Numbered from the stretch's first letter, positions 10,401 through 21,205 are shown. The stretch is DNA of 64,000 nucleotides from Asterias amurensis (GCF_032118995.1 NC_092648.1:1689001-1753000); one strand, 5' to 3'. Notes: generated from the letters alone by a model not told the origin. Made by a program: numbers and translations.

Positions 10401-13103
10401 ATCAGGTGCTAGCATTCAAAGAGAAAAGAAAACAAATCGGTAACAGCATGCATGATATTTGGTCATAGAAAATGGTTTATCAAGTACAATTGTTATAGGG
10501 CCCTACCTCTGCACAAATTGTGAAGTTTGATTGGTCGAGAACCAATCACGTGCCGTGCAACAAATACGCATGTATCATGGCTAAAAATGCCCGCTACGCG
10601 TAATGCACAGCGCGCCGGGTAACATAAAAAGTGATGTACACCAGTGTACTTCACTGATCGTTCCCACCGTTGGTCGATTTCCAGCGCTGTAAGAAACACA
10701 CGCGGGTTCGAGGGAACAGGTAAAGATTTGTTTCTTTTTTGAACTGTTTGTTTGCTTATTAAACCATGATTAAACTATGCATTGCTCCGTCTTAATAATG
10801 TTTGAAGATGACAACAGAACTTCAAGAAGAGGAATAACAATGTTACCAAGGTATAACAAAACAATTGTTGCACGCTGTGACTGGGGTCCTGGCTTCGCCT
10901 CGGTGCCATTTTCCCCCTTGGGTGTACAAAACGCCATGGATCCCGTCATGACACAGCGTGCAACAATTGTATACTGTACAAGGGGTGACTAACATTTAAA
11001 CATGGTGAAGCAGGACTGATACTTCATGGAGGCACTCAGGTGGTTGCCTCCATGCCCACTGGTCATGCCTGCTCTCAGTAAAATTAACAACTTCCTCATA
11101 GGGTGCCCTTTACCAAGGAGAAAATGCCTCGGTGCCCTTACCCTTCCAAAAACGAAGCATACAGGTAGGCTGTAAAATATAGGCTGTAAAATAGCCATTT
11201 CTGGCTATTCAATCACAATCCTTCCCAAGGAAAAGGAACAAATGGAATATCAGATTAAGTGGAAAGAACAGCATGCCTGTTAAATACAAGTTCTGTTCGG
11301 ACGCTGTTATAACCCTTCAAATTATGGGGTGTAGAGATCATCCCCCACCCATACCTTGCTTTGGTATTGTTCCAATAATGGTTTTGAAGGAATCAACAAT
11401 GTACACTGCACTGCTGCAGGTATCCTCAGTGTTGTATGCTTCCTTTTTGAAAGGGTAAGGGCACCAAGGGATTTTCACTTTGGCAAAGGGCACCCTATGA
11501 GGAAATAGTAAATTTCAACTGGAGTATTTTAAGGGCACCAAGGCAATGACAAGGGGCAACGGAGGCAATCGCCTCCATTGCATCAGTGAAGTATCAGGCC
11601 TGTATCCTGTGCGCTAGTAATTTATTTATTTTGGAGTGAGTGAAAGATGCTAAATTGCACTTTGCCACAAATTGTACATAGTTTCCTCAGTGAATTTAAT
11701 CAAAGTTAATATGAATTCACTACCTCCAGAAATTAAATCGAGTGAAAACACTTATTGCATCAAATGTATGCCTCAGGACCTTGAATATTTGTTATGCAAG
11801 AATATGCAGAATATAGAATTAACCTATTTCACAAACAATTCAATTGTAAGTTATGTTTTACTGAGCTGGGAAACACCTGTATGTATTTTAATTGCAAACT
11901 TGGCCTAACAAAATAAAATAGCTTTGTTTTCTGTGACATGCTGGAAAAAGGAGAGTCAGTAGGCAAACAAAATTATTTAGGAATGTTTACATAGTGGCAA
12001 GGGAATCAGTGTTATGGTAAGCTCTGATAAATTTACGATTTTGCCATCTGAGCAGGTCCAAATAAACTTTTGTTCAATGATTGAATGAAAGGTTATTTGA
12101 AATGAACTCACCTCCATTTCTGCAGCTCTCAGTTGACCAAAAAACACCTTTTTGAAAAGTTTCCCCATTAAAATCACCATGACGAAGGCTTGCATGTAAA
12201 TCACCTGAGTTGAAAACAAACAAAATACTATCAGTCAGTCAGTTATTATCTTACAATTTATATTCTTTTTTTTGGAAAAAGCTGAATAGGACAAGAGCTC
12301 TGCCATGGATGTTGGCACAGCTAGCCGACGACTGAAAGTGTAGCATATTATAGACCTTTATCATGCTGCCTCTATCTTGCCAACTTGGTCATGTTCCTCA
12401 AAGTCAAACCGAATAACAATAATAAATACTAATAATCATTTGCAAATAGGAACCAGATTATTTTGTTCTTCCAGCCTCGGTTTACACCATAGAACTAGAG
12501 GGTGCACTGGCCTATATACGCGACCCGGCATGTGCGCAAGAACCAAGAGACCTTTTTCTAAGTTGACAAAACAGGCATTGCTTAGCCTTACAAAACAGGC
12601 ATTGCTGGCCCTCGCCTTCGGCTCGCCTGCGGGTTCTATATGGCTGTAAAAGAACAAGTCGCTACCTTTTTATTCCCTTATTAAAAATAAAAGGCCGACA
12701 TTTATTGTTTATCAGTTTATAAATATAACTTAGGCCTAATTGAATCCATGATAGAATTAGCTTTGTTATTTTCAAGAAAGGCCGTTAAGGCTCAAGGCCT
12801 AAGAACTAAAGGAAGTCTAAAACATTGAATACAGTACCCAGGTACCCAACAAGTTAATGACATTGAAAAAATTCCAATTAGGCCTAGTTCATTAATTATT
12901 TGGAATTACAAACTGACAAAATAAATAGAATACACTATACTATACAGGAAAAATTATTTTACAAAAAAACTTACCGCCATGCTGGGGTTTGACTTGGTTA
13001 AGTACACCACAGAGGGATAAAACTGTTTCTTCTGGAAGAAAGCATGACCAACAACGGATGCTGTTAGGCCAAAGCTGGCCGCTGTGAGTAAAAACCCTCT
13101 CAT
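502..13103 (-). CDS. SYVN1: Synoviolin/HRD1, ER-associated degradation E3 ubiquitin ligase (3' end missing)
   Basis: Eleven coding exons, read on the minus strand: 12975-13103, 12112-12204, 10256-10408, 9694-9742, 9085-9188, 8214-8340, 6932-7031, 4669-4734, 3589-3830, 2554-2784 and 502-609. All have GT-AG borders and the reading frame carries through every junction (467 codons). The protein starts MRGFLLTAASFGLTASVVGH and follows human SYVN1 through the multi-pass membrane region (for example VFFGQLRAAEME, GASVQLVFGFE, DLQSENPW). A C3H2C3 RING finger spans about residues 290-328 (CIIC, PCNHIFHTSC, CPTC), placed as in human. In this family the RING recruits E2 enzymes and the membrane domain moves misfolded proteins out of the ER. 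After the RING come poly-Gln and poly-Ala tracts and a Pro/Met-rich segment, as in the disordered tail of the family. The conserved C-terminal helix was not found and probably lies beyond position 1. Codon 1 is the first ATG after an in-frame non-conserved leader. Confidence 0.95.
1511..2113. repeat. Minisatellite of about 37-base units in SYVN1 intron 10
   Basis: About 16 units built on AAGTACAAGAAAATATGCAA followed by GTTCAATAACACAAGA, with variants such as ATATTTGCAAG and GATATGAA. The unit leaves several frames open, which produces long spurious reading frames on both strands. Flanks 1290-1510 and 2113-2215 recur around 5110-5745, so the array sits inside a larger repeat. Confidence 0.9.
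2233..2343. repeat. Short hairpin MITE
   Basis: GGGTGCGTTTTGGC at the left pairs with GCCAAAACACACCC at the right, and GTCGTAACCAAT pairs with ATTGGTTACGAC further in. 111 bases, no coding capacity, in SYVN1 intron 10. Confidence 0.7.
3158..3430 (+). mobile_element. LINE fragment, C-terminal end of reverse transcriptase region
   Basis: The 90-residue open frame (YRMYRIVNNLVDVPHTYLT, LRGHSNKYIIPFTRTGVYQQ, SFFPYSIRIWNNLPVDLI) matches the tail of non-LTR retrotransposon ORF2 proteins, where RTRGH, SFFP and WNSLP are common. It ends in a stop after VSLSCF. This is a 5'-truncated copy inserted on the plus strand in a SYVN1 intron. Family assignment (jockey/RTE/CR1 group) cannot be settled from the fragment. 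Confidence 0.7.
3837..3990 (+). mobile_element. tRNA-derived SINE fragment (family 2)
   Basis: A B-box-like GGGTTCAAATCCCAACAGAG is followed by the shared body TTTTTTTCACAGAACTCAGG and AAAGTACCAGTGTACAGTA. The same body recurs near 15830-15960 (minus), 24880-25010, 26845-26985 (minus) and 41695-41815. Confidence 0.6.
4390..4650 (-). mobile_element. tRNA-derived SINE (family 1), 5' end decayed
   Basis: Shares ATAATAATAATAA...CGCATTTCACAA, CAGCTCCTTGGGGAGTATAT, CTCACAGGTTCCCATTTATA and GAGAAGCAATTATAGT with the full copy at 60273-60631. The tRNA-like head is missing. Lies in SYVN1 intron 8. Confidence 0.6.
5110..5745. repeat. Two partial copies of the minisatellite-bearing repeat
   Basis: Blocks shared with 1290-2215 include GTACAAAAGTAGTAAA, the GGGGTCCTTAATTAAAGCAT type segment, short runs of the CAAGAAAATATGCAAGTTC unit, and the tail ACATTTAGCATTACAATCAA. 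One copy spans about 5110-5385, the second about 5385-5745. It lies in SYVN1 intron 7. Confidence 0.7.
6207..6860. mobile_element. hAT-type non-autonomous DNA transposon with perfect 8-base target duplication
   Basis: The left end TAGGCCTGGGCGAAT and the right end ATTCGCCCAGCACTA are inverted repeats. The element is flanked on both sides by GGTAACAT (6199-6206 and 6861-6868), the 8-base duplication typical of hAT. The 654-base body repeats GAATATCCGGTTAA-type motifs in both orientations and carries two GCGCCCTCTAGCG blocks. No transposase. In SYVN1 intron 7. Confidence 0.92.
7063..7237. repeat. GGCACCAAGG hairpin repeat family A, copy near SYVN1 exon 7
   Basis: Runs from GTATGCTTCGTTTTTGAAAG, through GGGCACCAAGGCAATGACAA, to CCTCCGTGAAGTATCAGGCC. 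Other copies in both orientations lie near 1-50, 8855-9010, 9366-9545, 11011-11164, 11431-11603, 22763-22927, 25603-25755 and 61835-62085, so this is a multi-copy, non-coding family of about 170 bases. Confidence 0.85.
7389..7768 (-). mobile_element. tRNA-derived SINE (family 1) with expanded AAT tail
   Basis: On the minus strand the element starts with a tRNA-like head (GTGTCGTGGCCGAGCG, then a GGGTTCGAATCC-like box) and ends in an ATT/AAT repeat. 7389-7463 is an almost pure AAT run of about 25 units, which is the SINE tail grown into a microsatellite. The body matches 60273-60631. Confidence 0.85.
7851..8030 (+). mobile_element. tRNA-derived SINE (family 1) fragment
   Basis: GAAGTAGCCGAGCGGACAAG is a decayed tRNA-like head, followed by TCTGATCAGAGTTTGGGTTT and the GCAAGGCACTTAAC and CTTCGGATGGGACGTAAAGC blocks, which also occur near 42950-43020. 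Confidence 0.55.
8470..8700 (+). mobile_element. LINE 3' end (L2/CR1-like tail)
   Basis: The frame CTASSLDTFKLQLKTYLFPK followed by SLN and stop is the characteristic end of L2/CR1-type ORF2 proteins. A 3' UTR follows with GCGCTTTATAAATGCTAATT and an ATT/ACT simple tail. 5'-truncated. Lies in SYVN1 intron 5. Confidence 0.65.
10861..10970. repeat. Short hairpin MITE
   Basis: ACAATTGTTGCACGCTGTG at the left and CACAGCGTGCAACAATTGT at the right are perfect inverted repeats around a short loop. No coding capacity. In SYVN1 intron 2. Confidence 0.8.
12340..12660. repeat. Low-copy dispersed repeat, partly shared with 20230-20400 and 14336-14400
   Basis: Shared blocks include TTGGTCATGTTCCT, AACCAGATTATTTTGTTCTT and TTCCAGCCTCGGTTT. 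There is also a local duplication of ACAAAACAGGCATTGCT (near 12569 and 12592). An open frame of about 90 codons here has no recognisable protein character and I do not call a gene. Confidence 0.4.
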
Positions 13104-13737
13104 TTTGGGTTGTTTTTAGGACAGTTTTAGTGTTCAGTGTTCAGCGGTAGACCTTCCTCATTTTTCACACGACAACATAAGATTTTTGACATCAAAACTC
13201 GCTGGCACACTATAACATGCGTTCATAACGCATAGAAGGCCGAATACCAGTTGGTCAGATATGAAAAAACTACACATCAGCATAAAATAGGGGGCGCCCT
13301 TACACTTTAGCGGTGTACAAAAAAAACAGAGAGACGCGCATTGTGCGTTGCGCTCGATCCACTGCTGCGTGCATAAAAGATTATTGATTTTCTTCTTCAG
13401 AGAAATGAAAAAAAAATCTTTAAAAAGAAAGAACAAAAAAGAAGATCAAGGAAGAGTATATTATTATGATAACATTACTGATCTCATCAGAGTCGTTACT
13501 TTTTGACAGATTTTTATCAAAATTCCCTGCCACTGGTTAGCAGACGACATTGTATTGAAACGCGCGCGAATGTTCAAAAGAAAAAGTGAACGTGAATAAA
13601 TGACGTACATGTGCAAATCGACGTGGTGCATGTTCTGCACATTTTGTTGTTTCATACACACAAAAACAACATCAGAGAACCTAAACTTCTTTCTACAGCA
13701 GACGACAGCGGACGGTGGAGGAGGTGGCAGTGAACGG
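13104..13737. promoter_or_regulatory. Shared divergent 5' region of SYVN1 and SPDYA
   Basis: The SYVN1 start codon (13103, minus) faces a probable non-coding first exon of the Speedy gene (ending at the donor after 13737, plus), leaving about 600 bases for both promoters. I see no clear TATA box. The stretch has no repeat copies, unlike most flanking DNA, which fits a functional promoter. The transcription start sites are inferred, not seen. Confidence 0.5.
13690..13737 (+). other. SPDYA: Probable non-coding first exon of SPDYA (donor seen)
   Basis: A GGTGAGT splice donor follows position 13737 in a GC-richer patch directly upstream of the Speedy coding exons. Exon 2 starts at 15392 after a TTTTTACAG acceptor and carries 34 bases of leader before the ATG. 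The left border of this exon is unknown, and transcript data would be needed to confirm that the two are joined. Confidence 0.4.
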
Positions 13738-15391
13738 GTGAGTGATTAGTTTTGATTTTTAACCTGAACGAAAGCCAAAAATGTGACAGAAATGCAGCCA
13801 ACGAATGGGCTGACCGCATACGTTTAGACTTGGGTGATATAGGCGTGCTTGACCATTGTTTGACAAGCTTTCAGAAGTTTATAAATATGAAGAAGTGAAG
13901 ACAAACTTTTGTCGCACGCTCGCATGTCATGATTGATGGTAAAAAACAGACACAGCGCACAATTATTTGGCAAGCAAGCATACAAACTAAACTAGGCGAT
14001 GAACTCAAACTAAAGTTGTGGTCTTAAACATTGGACAAAAATTAGTCAAGACAGACAAGGCTCTATAATTGTTAAGATTCAAGGTGACCGTGGTGACACG
14101 ATGAGGTTGGTAATCATGGTAATGTGTGCGGGAGAGACAGCATGGGCAGTTTGGCAAGCAAGCAAGCAATTTTTGGTTAGGCCGTGTTCGGAGGGGCATG
14201 AGGGGTTAGAAAACTTAGTTCTTTGAAAAAGAGAATAAAAAGGTAGGACTTTCTTTGACTTCACTCACTTCAACTTCAGTTCAATTAAATTCAAGGTTCA
14301 TTTTATTTTACAATCTATTAAATTGCACTTTTTGTATAATTGTAGACCTTATTGCTTATGGCATGCATTGACGCCATCCAGCCTCCATCTTTGAGGTCAA
14401 ACGGTGACGAAACAATCGATACGCACATAGATTGGCCAATGAACAACCTCCTTTTGACCTCAAGGCGAGGGTGCCGTACTGAAATGACGTCATGTGCAAA
14501 TAAATTAAAATTAAAATGAAGTAGGCCCCTAGCCTAGGCAGTAGGCCTAATTATTTAAAAAGCAAGCAGCTGGCAAACTTTTTTGTTTTCAATCTTTCAG
14601 TTGAATTGGAGTGTTCACTTTGAATAATTTCCTGCACCTAGACCTAGTCCTAGTACCATCCTACTAGCCACCTAATTATCCGCCCTAATTTTTTTTTTCA
14701 AGTTAGCTCCATTATGATTTATGTCCCCTGGTCATGATGGTCAGACTGTCTGGAAAAAAAACTCAAGTAGTGTTTTGTTAAAAATTGTATTGAGTAAACT
14801 TTGAATAATATAAAAAAAATATTCTTAATTGTTGTGGTCTAGTTTAATACATCAAAAGTTGGGGATAAGCATGCTCAAATTGAAAGTAAAGCTCCCCTCG
14901 ACCTCACCAGCTCACAGTCACAGGACACAGGGTCACAGGGGAGCCTTTTAACACAGTTTCTAGATGTATAATCAAGCATATCGAACAAATCTGAAAAATG
15001 GTTAAAGCCTGAAAGTGAAAAGTATGTTACTGTTAGATCCTACCACATTATGTACTTAGGCCTACAAATACAAGTACAAGTAGTCTAGATGTACCCATAT
15101 TTTTCCAAGGAACAAAATAATATCATGCCTGTATTATGATCAATGTAACTTTTTTGTAAAGGTTACTTAGGACTTCACTGAAACTGTCAGTGTCACTTTG
15201 TCAGTTTCATTGTCAGTGACTGCCACCTTACTGGCACCCCACATTGTGCCTGGCCTGTGGTATGTCTACATGTTGATTATAAACACACTCGAACTAGCCT
15301 TGCTTGTGCAAATAAATAACTATCTTTATCTGAATGACTGTATTTTTAAAAAGGACAAATATTTTCAATGTTGCCTTTATGATTTTTACAG
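13738..15391. other. SPDYA first intron, no gene seen
   Basis: AT-rich intronic DNA without a coding exon I can support. A poor copy of the dispersed TTATGGC...CCTCCATCTT repeat lies at about 14336-14400; nothing else stands out. Confidence 0.4.
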
Positions 15392-15425
15392 CATACAGAC
15401 TTCCAATGAGGTTTTCACTCAGGAT

Positions 15426-18400
15426 ATGGCAAAAGGTTCCCGGCAAAAAGATTCAGAAATTTCTTCCCTGCTGAGCTGTTTTCTTTGTGGAACACTTTCT
15501 CCCATACCAGTCAACAACATTAAAAGCGAAATGCGGGTGGATGTTGTGAAAAACCCAGCAGCCATGCCGATTCTGCACCCAGTGAAACGCAGAATAGACA
15601 CAGAAGTAAAGTCCTACCGTGGACCATGTCAGGACATTACCAATGTCACAGCCGAGTTTTGCAGTCCACCTAAGAGAGCTAAAAATGCTCCCATGACAGT
15701 AACAAGCAGAGAGATGGCAGCATTCTTCAGACTCTTTGGTGAGATTTTTTTTATTATTGCAAATTTTTTTGAAACTTTAGTTCAAACATAAATAGAATTC
15801 AAATATTAATATTGGTCTTACCGATATTCACCGATTTGTTTTAGCACTGTATATTCAGTACTTTCCGGAGTTCTGTGAAAACAAAAAGCACACAACCTTT
15901 ACAATTCTAGAGTAGTGTCATACCAACTCGACCACTGAGATTTCCCAGTAGCTTGAGTTAGTTTCAACCGTATGTATAAACATCTTTTAAACATCTATAA
16001 CAACATCTGCTATGCACATCAATATTATTTTAAACAATTGTTTATTTTATTATTTATGTTTTAGTTTATTTTTTCGTTTATATGTGAAAAGAAGGAAGGT
16101 TTTTAAACAATTGTTTTATTTGTTATTAAATGTAGATGATACCCTGATTCAAGATTTCCTCTGGATGGACAGTTGTGCGAGGGTAGCAGACAAGGTTAGA
16201 GATAGGCCCTATACCATAACTTTGAAGTATCATAACTTTGATTTTGTTCCCACATTTTTTCTGTATGAGTTTGTGGACAATGGCATGTCTTGGCCGAGCG
16301 GTACAGAGCACCAGTCTCAAGCCCTGGTGTGTCTGATCAGCAGAGTGTGGGTTTGAGTTCCGGTTGTGGCATTTGTGTCATTGAGCATGACCATAAATGC
16401 TTTTGTCTTTCAGATGGTCCCATGTTTTAGGCCTATGGTTGGTAATTATGCTCATAAAAGAACCCAAAACTCTATCATAGAAGAGTAAGGGTTAACCCCA
16501 GTATTTCTGGATCACATAGCAATCAACCTTGTTAACAGGTCTCCTCAGGATTGGGAGTACAGTGATTATAAGTTCACTTATGAGGCATCCTTGGTTTCAT
16601 TTTGGGTTCCAGAAACATAAAGGCCATTAACAGTAATAATAATCTGATTTCACAGTAAAGTTACAGGGTGACTTGGACAACTTGGACTTGCAAATGATGA
16701 ATTGGACTTGGGGACTTGGGACTTGAAAACAAGATTGAATAACTATTATGGAAAGCTTTACTTTCTTTACAGTATCTTCTTGCAATGGTGTTCGCATATT
16801 TCAAGAGAGCAAACTACACAACAAAGCAGTACACAAGAATAAACTTCTTTGTTGCGCTGTAAGTGTTACTTTTTACTTTCTCTTATAAATGCACAAATTG
16901 GTTGAAACCTTTTTGGTATCTCTATACACAACTTTAATGATAGGAAAATCTGGAGGTAAACGTTTGCTTTTTTCACACAACCCACTGCCCAGTGCCTGTA
17001 ATAATTATCCATCAGATACCAACAAAATACAATCATTTGTATTGCGCACGTTTTCAAGCCATTAAACTCCCCAAGGTGCTTTACAAAATGAATTATTAGC
17101 TCTGTTTATTTGGCCCTAAACATTCCTGAAACCATCTCAACTCCTTAGAAGCATGCAGCACCATTACTGATCAATTTTGCCCACAAGGTGAGCAATGCAT
17201 TTAAACTTAATTAAAATGGTGGACTTATTTTTGTTAAGTTTTTGGATTTTGTGTCAGCAACTTTCAGCAGAGTTACAAACAAGTTTTGTATTTACTAGAT
17301 GTTATTGCATTGAGGATAAAGAAAATTATTTTAATTTGTTACCCCTACACCGATGATTGTTAGTACTAAGTTTATAGTGCCAACTCACATCGGTGTAAGG
17401 GTTAAACAACTAAATTAATTGAAAGACACTGGACACCTTTGGTAATTGTCAAAAACCAGGCGTCTCACTTGTTGTGTCTCAACAAATGCACAAAATAACA
17501 AACCTGTGAAAATTTGAACTCAATTGGTCATCGAAGTTGCGAGATAATAATGGAAGGAAAAAACACCCTTGTCCACGAAGTTGTTTGCTCTCAGATGCTT
17601 GATTTCGAGACCTCAAAATCTAATTCTGAGATCTTAAAATCAATTTTAAATATTTTTGTGGATTACTTCTTTCTTAAAAACTTAGTTATTACAGAGGGGG
17701 TATTTCTCACAATAGTTTTTTACTATCAACAGCTCTCCATAGTAAGTTTTTATGCTAACAATTATTTTGAGTTATTACAAAGAGTGCCCAGTGCCTTTAA
17801 TTGAACAATTTGAAATCTTGTTTCTGGCAGATACCTTGCAAATGACATGGAAGAAGATGAAGAGGAAAGCAAGTATGAGATATTCCCTTGGGCTCTCGGC
17901 CTCGCATGGAGAGATAAATATCCACACTTCCTGAAGAAGAGAGACAAAATGTTAAGGACCATTGACTACAGAGCAGCTGTGAGTCGAAAATGCTGTGAAG
18001 AGGTATGTCCTTACAGGCACTATACACCTTTGGTTATTGTCAATGACCAGTATTCTCACTTGGTGTATCCCATTGTTTTAATGCTAACAATAATTACCAA
18101 AAGTGTCCAGGGGTCGATTTCACAAAGAGTTAGGACCAGTCCTAGGAGATATACAAAACGTGTGGCTAGTCCTAAGTTAGGACGAGTAACTCGTTTTTAA
18201 CATTTCTCAATAAGTTATTCTTCTTCAGAGACCTAGGAATGTAATAGTGTCATGGCCGAGCGGTTAAGAGCACCGGATTCAAGCACTGGTGTTTGATCAG
18301 CAGGGTGTGGGTTCGGATCCCGGTCGTGACACTTGCTACATAAAATTGGGGAGGTAGTGCTTTCTGCTCTACCGGCCAGGCTTCGAATTGATGATACCCA

Positions 18401-20579
18401 AGCCTACATTCGTATGGACTGTAAAAGGGGTAACCCTGTTTCAGCCCTAGGAGTAGGTGGCAACGGCCTCTGGAAAATATAATTGTAGCCCACACCTTGA
18501 AGTGGCCTTCAGGCCTTGTGTGTCAGGCGACTTGCATATAAAAAATATAAAAACATGCAAATTTTTTGTCTAATAATTGAAGGAGAGAAATGGGAAGGTA
18601 ATACTCCGCTATTAACTAGTTTGTTTGTTTCGCATCACCAGGAGTAAATATGTCACACACAAGGGAAGGTATTTGTGACTTTGGCTGATGGTGCTTCATT
18701 CTCCAAAGGATTTGAGTTGTTTTTTTAGAAATGTACAGGGGTCGAAATTAAGTGTATTTCCATGGTAGTCAGCAGGGCTAGTGACCAATAATTTTTAGTA
18801 GCCCTGATTAGATTTTGGTAGCCCAAAAGACACATTATGTCATGGTCACGGCTCAAACTTTACAATACACCAATAACATAGTTCGTTATTGTTTGTGATG
18901 ATGATTTTTGCATTATTATTCAACTAGCCCGTCGGGCTATCAAACTGGAAAAATCAGTAGCCCGGATGTAAATCTGGTAGTCCCGGGCTAGCGGGCTAGT
19001 GGCAATTTCGACCCCTGATGTATAAGGCCCAATGAACAGGGCTTAGTAAAAGTGTGATGTGCTTTATACAAATACCTGTTGTTATTATTGTCTACCATAG
19101 CTGATGGCCATATCTCCTGATCATGTCATCTGGTTAAGAGAGCGTCCATTACACCATTCCGGTGCCATCAGGCAATATGACAACAACCTCAACAGTGAGG
19201 ATGACAATGATGAGACGTGCCCCCGAGGTCCAGGCTTATCCCCTGTCCATTGTGAGCTGTGTGCTGAGAGTGGAAGCTTTGCCTACTGTTCCCCTAGTTC
19301 AGTCATGACTGGGAGCCCATGTCATCTGTATCTGTCATCGTGTACTAACACATCCACTGATAGTCTTGAAGAGCCACCATCCCACTTCACGCCCAGCAGA
19401 TTTGATATGCATGGTAAGTGTCATACTTTAATGTCTCAATTTACAAAAAAAGTGGGATTTGAAACTTTGTATGGTGGAAATATGTTATGGAAAGTTCTGG
19501 GGTATCACCATGTAATAACTATCTCTAAATGTGTTTGGCTGGTTCTGAAAAGAACTGTGGTTTCAACTCGACGTTTCGATCAGTATGCTCTGATCGTCTT
19601 CTGGAGAAAAGCTGAGAAAATCAATCTGCACAGCACTGAGAGGTACTAAGAGAAGTCTTGGCCCTACTAAATAACCTTAACTCTTAAACTTGTCAGCCTA
19701 AAAATGCTTAGCACCTTTAAAAAACTGCTTAGCAGGTACAAGTAGGCAACCAGCCAAAAATGTCAAGAATGTTTAGATTGATGTGATTGTTGGCCCCCCC
19801 TGAAAAAAAATAAAACACAAAAATGCTTAGTACATTGAAAAAAAAGAAGCTTAGCAGATAGGCAACCAGCCAAAAATGTCTTAAATGTTTTAGTAGTTTT
19901 GATTTTTCCTGACTACTTTTTACTATAGAAAAATAATTTATTACACAAGCATATAATTATTAAGTCTATTGCCACTTTCCAATTGAAGTCTTCTGTTGAC
20001 TCATTTTGGTCTTCGTTTACTTCACTTCAAGGCAATGTATAGAAAACTATGCTCAGTCTTTGAAATGACAAACAAAGAAGCTTTTTGTGTACTATTGTAC
20101 TACTGACACTTAAACCCAAAGCACTGATTCGTTAAAAGTTTTACCTGCTTTGTTGCACAATGCCAAATGTTTCATCGACAACATCCCAAAATGCTCTGTT
20201 GTGCATTTAAGGCATTTAGGTTGACAAAAGGAATTATCATGCCCCCCATCTCGGTCATGTTACTTCTATCCAATAAAAGCAATAAATTCTAACAAAAGGA
20301 ACCAGACTAATTCTCCTTCCAGCCTCAGTTTCATTTCATTGATTTGAATGGATGGAAATCAGGATAGCCACACCATGATAAAGGTATATTAGGCAGAATA
20401 TGGATGTAAAAAATGCTCACACTCCATGCCCAGGTTTTAGAAACAAGACTCGCTGTTTTATTTCAAATGGATAAAATCAGTTATTTTAAATGTTACTATT
20501 TAAATTTATTTCATTATTTTCAGGTTTAAAGAGCACCTTGCAGGATGTCCCATATGATGCTTCCTACTTTTGGGGGTGA
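15426..20579 (+). CDS. SPDYA: Speedy/RINGO cell-cycle regulator, cyclin-independent CDK activator
   Basis: Six coding exons: 15426-15738, 16136-16194, 16773-16858, 17831-18002, 19101-19413 and 20524-20579. They sum to 999 bases, 332 residues plus stop, with GT-AG borders and a continuous frame. The Speedy box runs from about residue 95 to 235 and is very close to vertebrate Spy1/[89 protein letters not shown] and [17 protein letters not shown] proteins bind and activate CDK1/CDK2 without sequence similarity to cyclins and act in oocyte maturation, S phase and meiosis. The start MAKGSRQ is the first in-frame ATG of the exon; an earlier ATG at 15406 is out of frame. The Ser/Thr/Cys-rich C-terminus and the last exon are less conserved. 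Family membership is secure; orthology to SPDYA rather than another Speedy paralogue is inferred. Confidence 0.93.
16284..16500 (+). mobile_element. tRNA-derived SINE (family 1)
   Basis: The head TGTCTTGGCCGAGCGGTACA, then CTGATCAGCAGAGTGTGGGT and GAGTTCCGGTTGTGGCA, is tRNA-like (A and B box positions kept). The body decays after about 16480. Lies in a SPDYA intron. Confidence 0.65.
17424..17803. repeat. Palindromic MITE family C, near full copy
   Basis: Starts AGACACTGGACACCTTTGGT and ends near AGTGCCCAGTGCCTTTAA, with internal inverted blocks (TTTCGAGACCTCAAAATC). Further copies or pieces: 18014-18112, 33985-34380, 50596-50965 (minus), 37050-37105, 25110-25250 and 63558-63705. About 390 bases, non-coding. 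Confidence 0.8.
18112..18203. repeat. TTAGGACTAGTCCTAA hairpin family B, copy in SPDYA intron
   Basis: GGTCGATTTCACAAAGAGTT then TAGGACCAGTCCTAGGAGAT and TTAGGACGAGTAACTCG. Other members: 21618-21763, 28508-28674, 30815-30935, 38149-38295, 43045-43206 and 44477-44718. The usual full form is a perfect stem with TTTCACAAAGAGTTAGGACT at one end and its mirror at the other. Confidence 0.8.
18246..18530 (+). mobile_element. tRNA-derived SINE (family 1) with a shared 3' tail
   Basis: Good tRNA-like head: GTGTCATGGCCGAGCGGTTA, then GTGTGGGTTCGGATCCCGGT (B box). The 3' part ATTGTAGCCCACACCTTGAA and GTGGCCTTCAGGCCTTGTGT also occurs at about 26600-26650 beside a LINE fragment, which hints at the LINE that mobilises it. 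Confidence 0.75.
18736..19017. mobile_element. Hairpin MITE with CAGGGGTCGAAATT ends and 5-base flank duplication
   Basis: CAGGGGTCGAAATTAAGTG at the left mirrors GGCAATTTCGACCCCTG at the right, and internal GCTACTAAAAAT/GGGCTAG-type blocks also pair loosely. Both sides are flanked by ATGTA (18731-18735 and 19018-19022). 282 bases, no coding capacity, in SPDYA intron 4. Confidence 0.8.
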
Positions 20580-21205
20580 GAAAAACAAAAGTTGCTTTGT
20601 ACTTAAAATGTTCAAAATCAACATCGTTTCACAGTATATTTTATCTGAAATAATTATGAGAAGTTTTAAAGAAGAGAGTGTAAGTATTATGAGCTATTAT
20701 TCAGAGAGCCAGTTCATATATACATTTTAATTAAACCCCTTTTATTTTAACAAAATCTTGGAACTGATGTTCACATTTTGTCAAATTTGTTTCTTAGAAA
20801 TTAAGGAATAGTTCATAAATCTTACCTTTTGTTGTAGTTGGGAATGGCATGGAACTTAACTAATTTATGAAATATAGTTCAATTAAGTTTGAGATGTGTA
20901 TATATTTATTGTGTTATTTACTATTTCAACCTATTTAAAAACCTTGCCTTAACCAATATTTATTTGTATACTGTATTGTGATTTGTTGTTATTTATTAAT
21001 TGTATGACGAAAATGATACACATCTTTATTTAAATGAAGTTTATAAGATATCCAAATCATATAAATTTTTCTAACCAAAGAAAACTTGAAGATTTGTTTA
21101 ATACAAGAAAGATTAGACAAAATACAAAAACAAGCATGGTTGAAAAAAGAAAACATTTAGATTTTTACACTCGGTAATATGCAGTTGCGTGAATTGAAAT
21201 TGATT

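Noticed and set aside
12377-12657. Open frames on both strands near 12400-12650
   Set aside because: Lies in an SYVN1 intron in dispersed repeat DNA; the amino acid content follows a local duplication.
15198-15425. N-terminal extension of Speedy upstream of 15426
   Set aside because: A polypyrimidine tract and AG acceptor end at 15391, so the upstream part is intron; its hydrophobic translation is not seen in the family.
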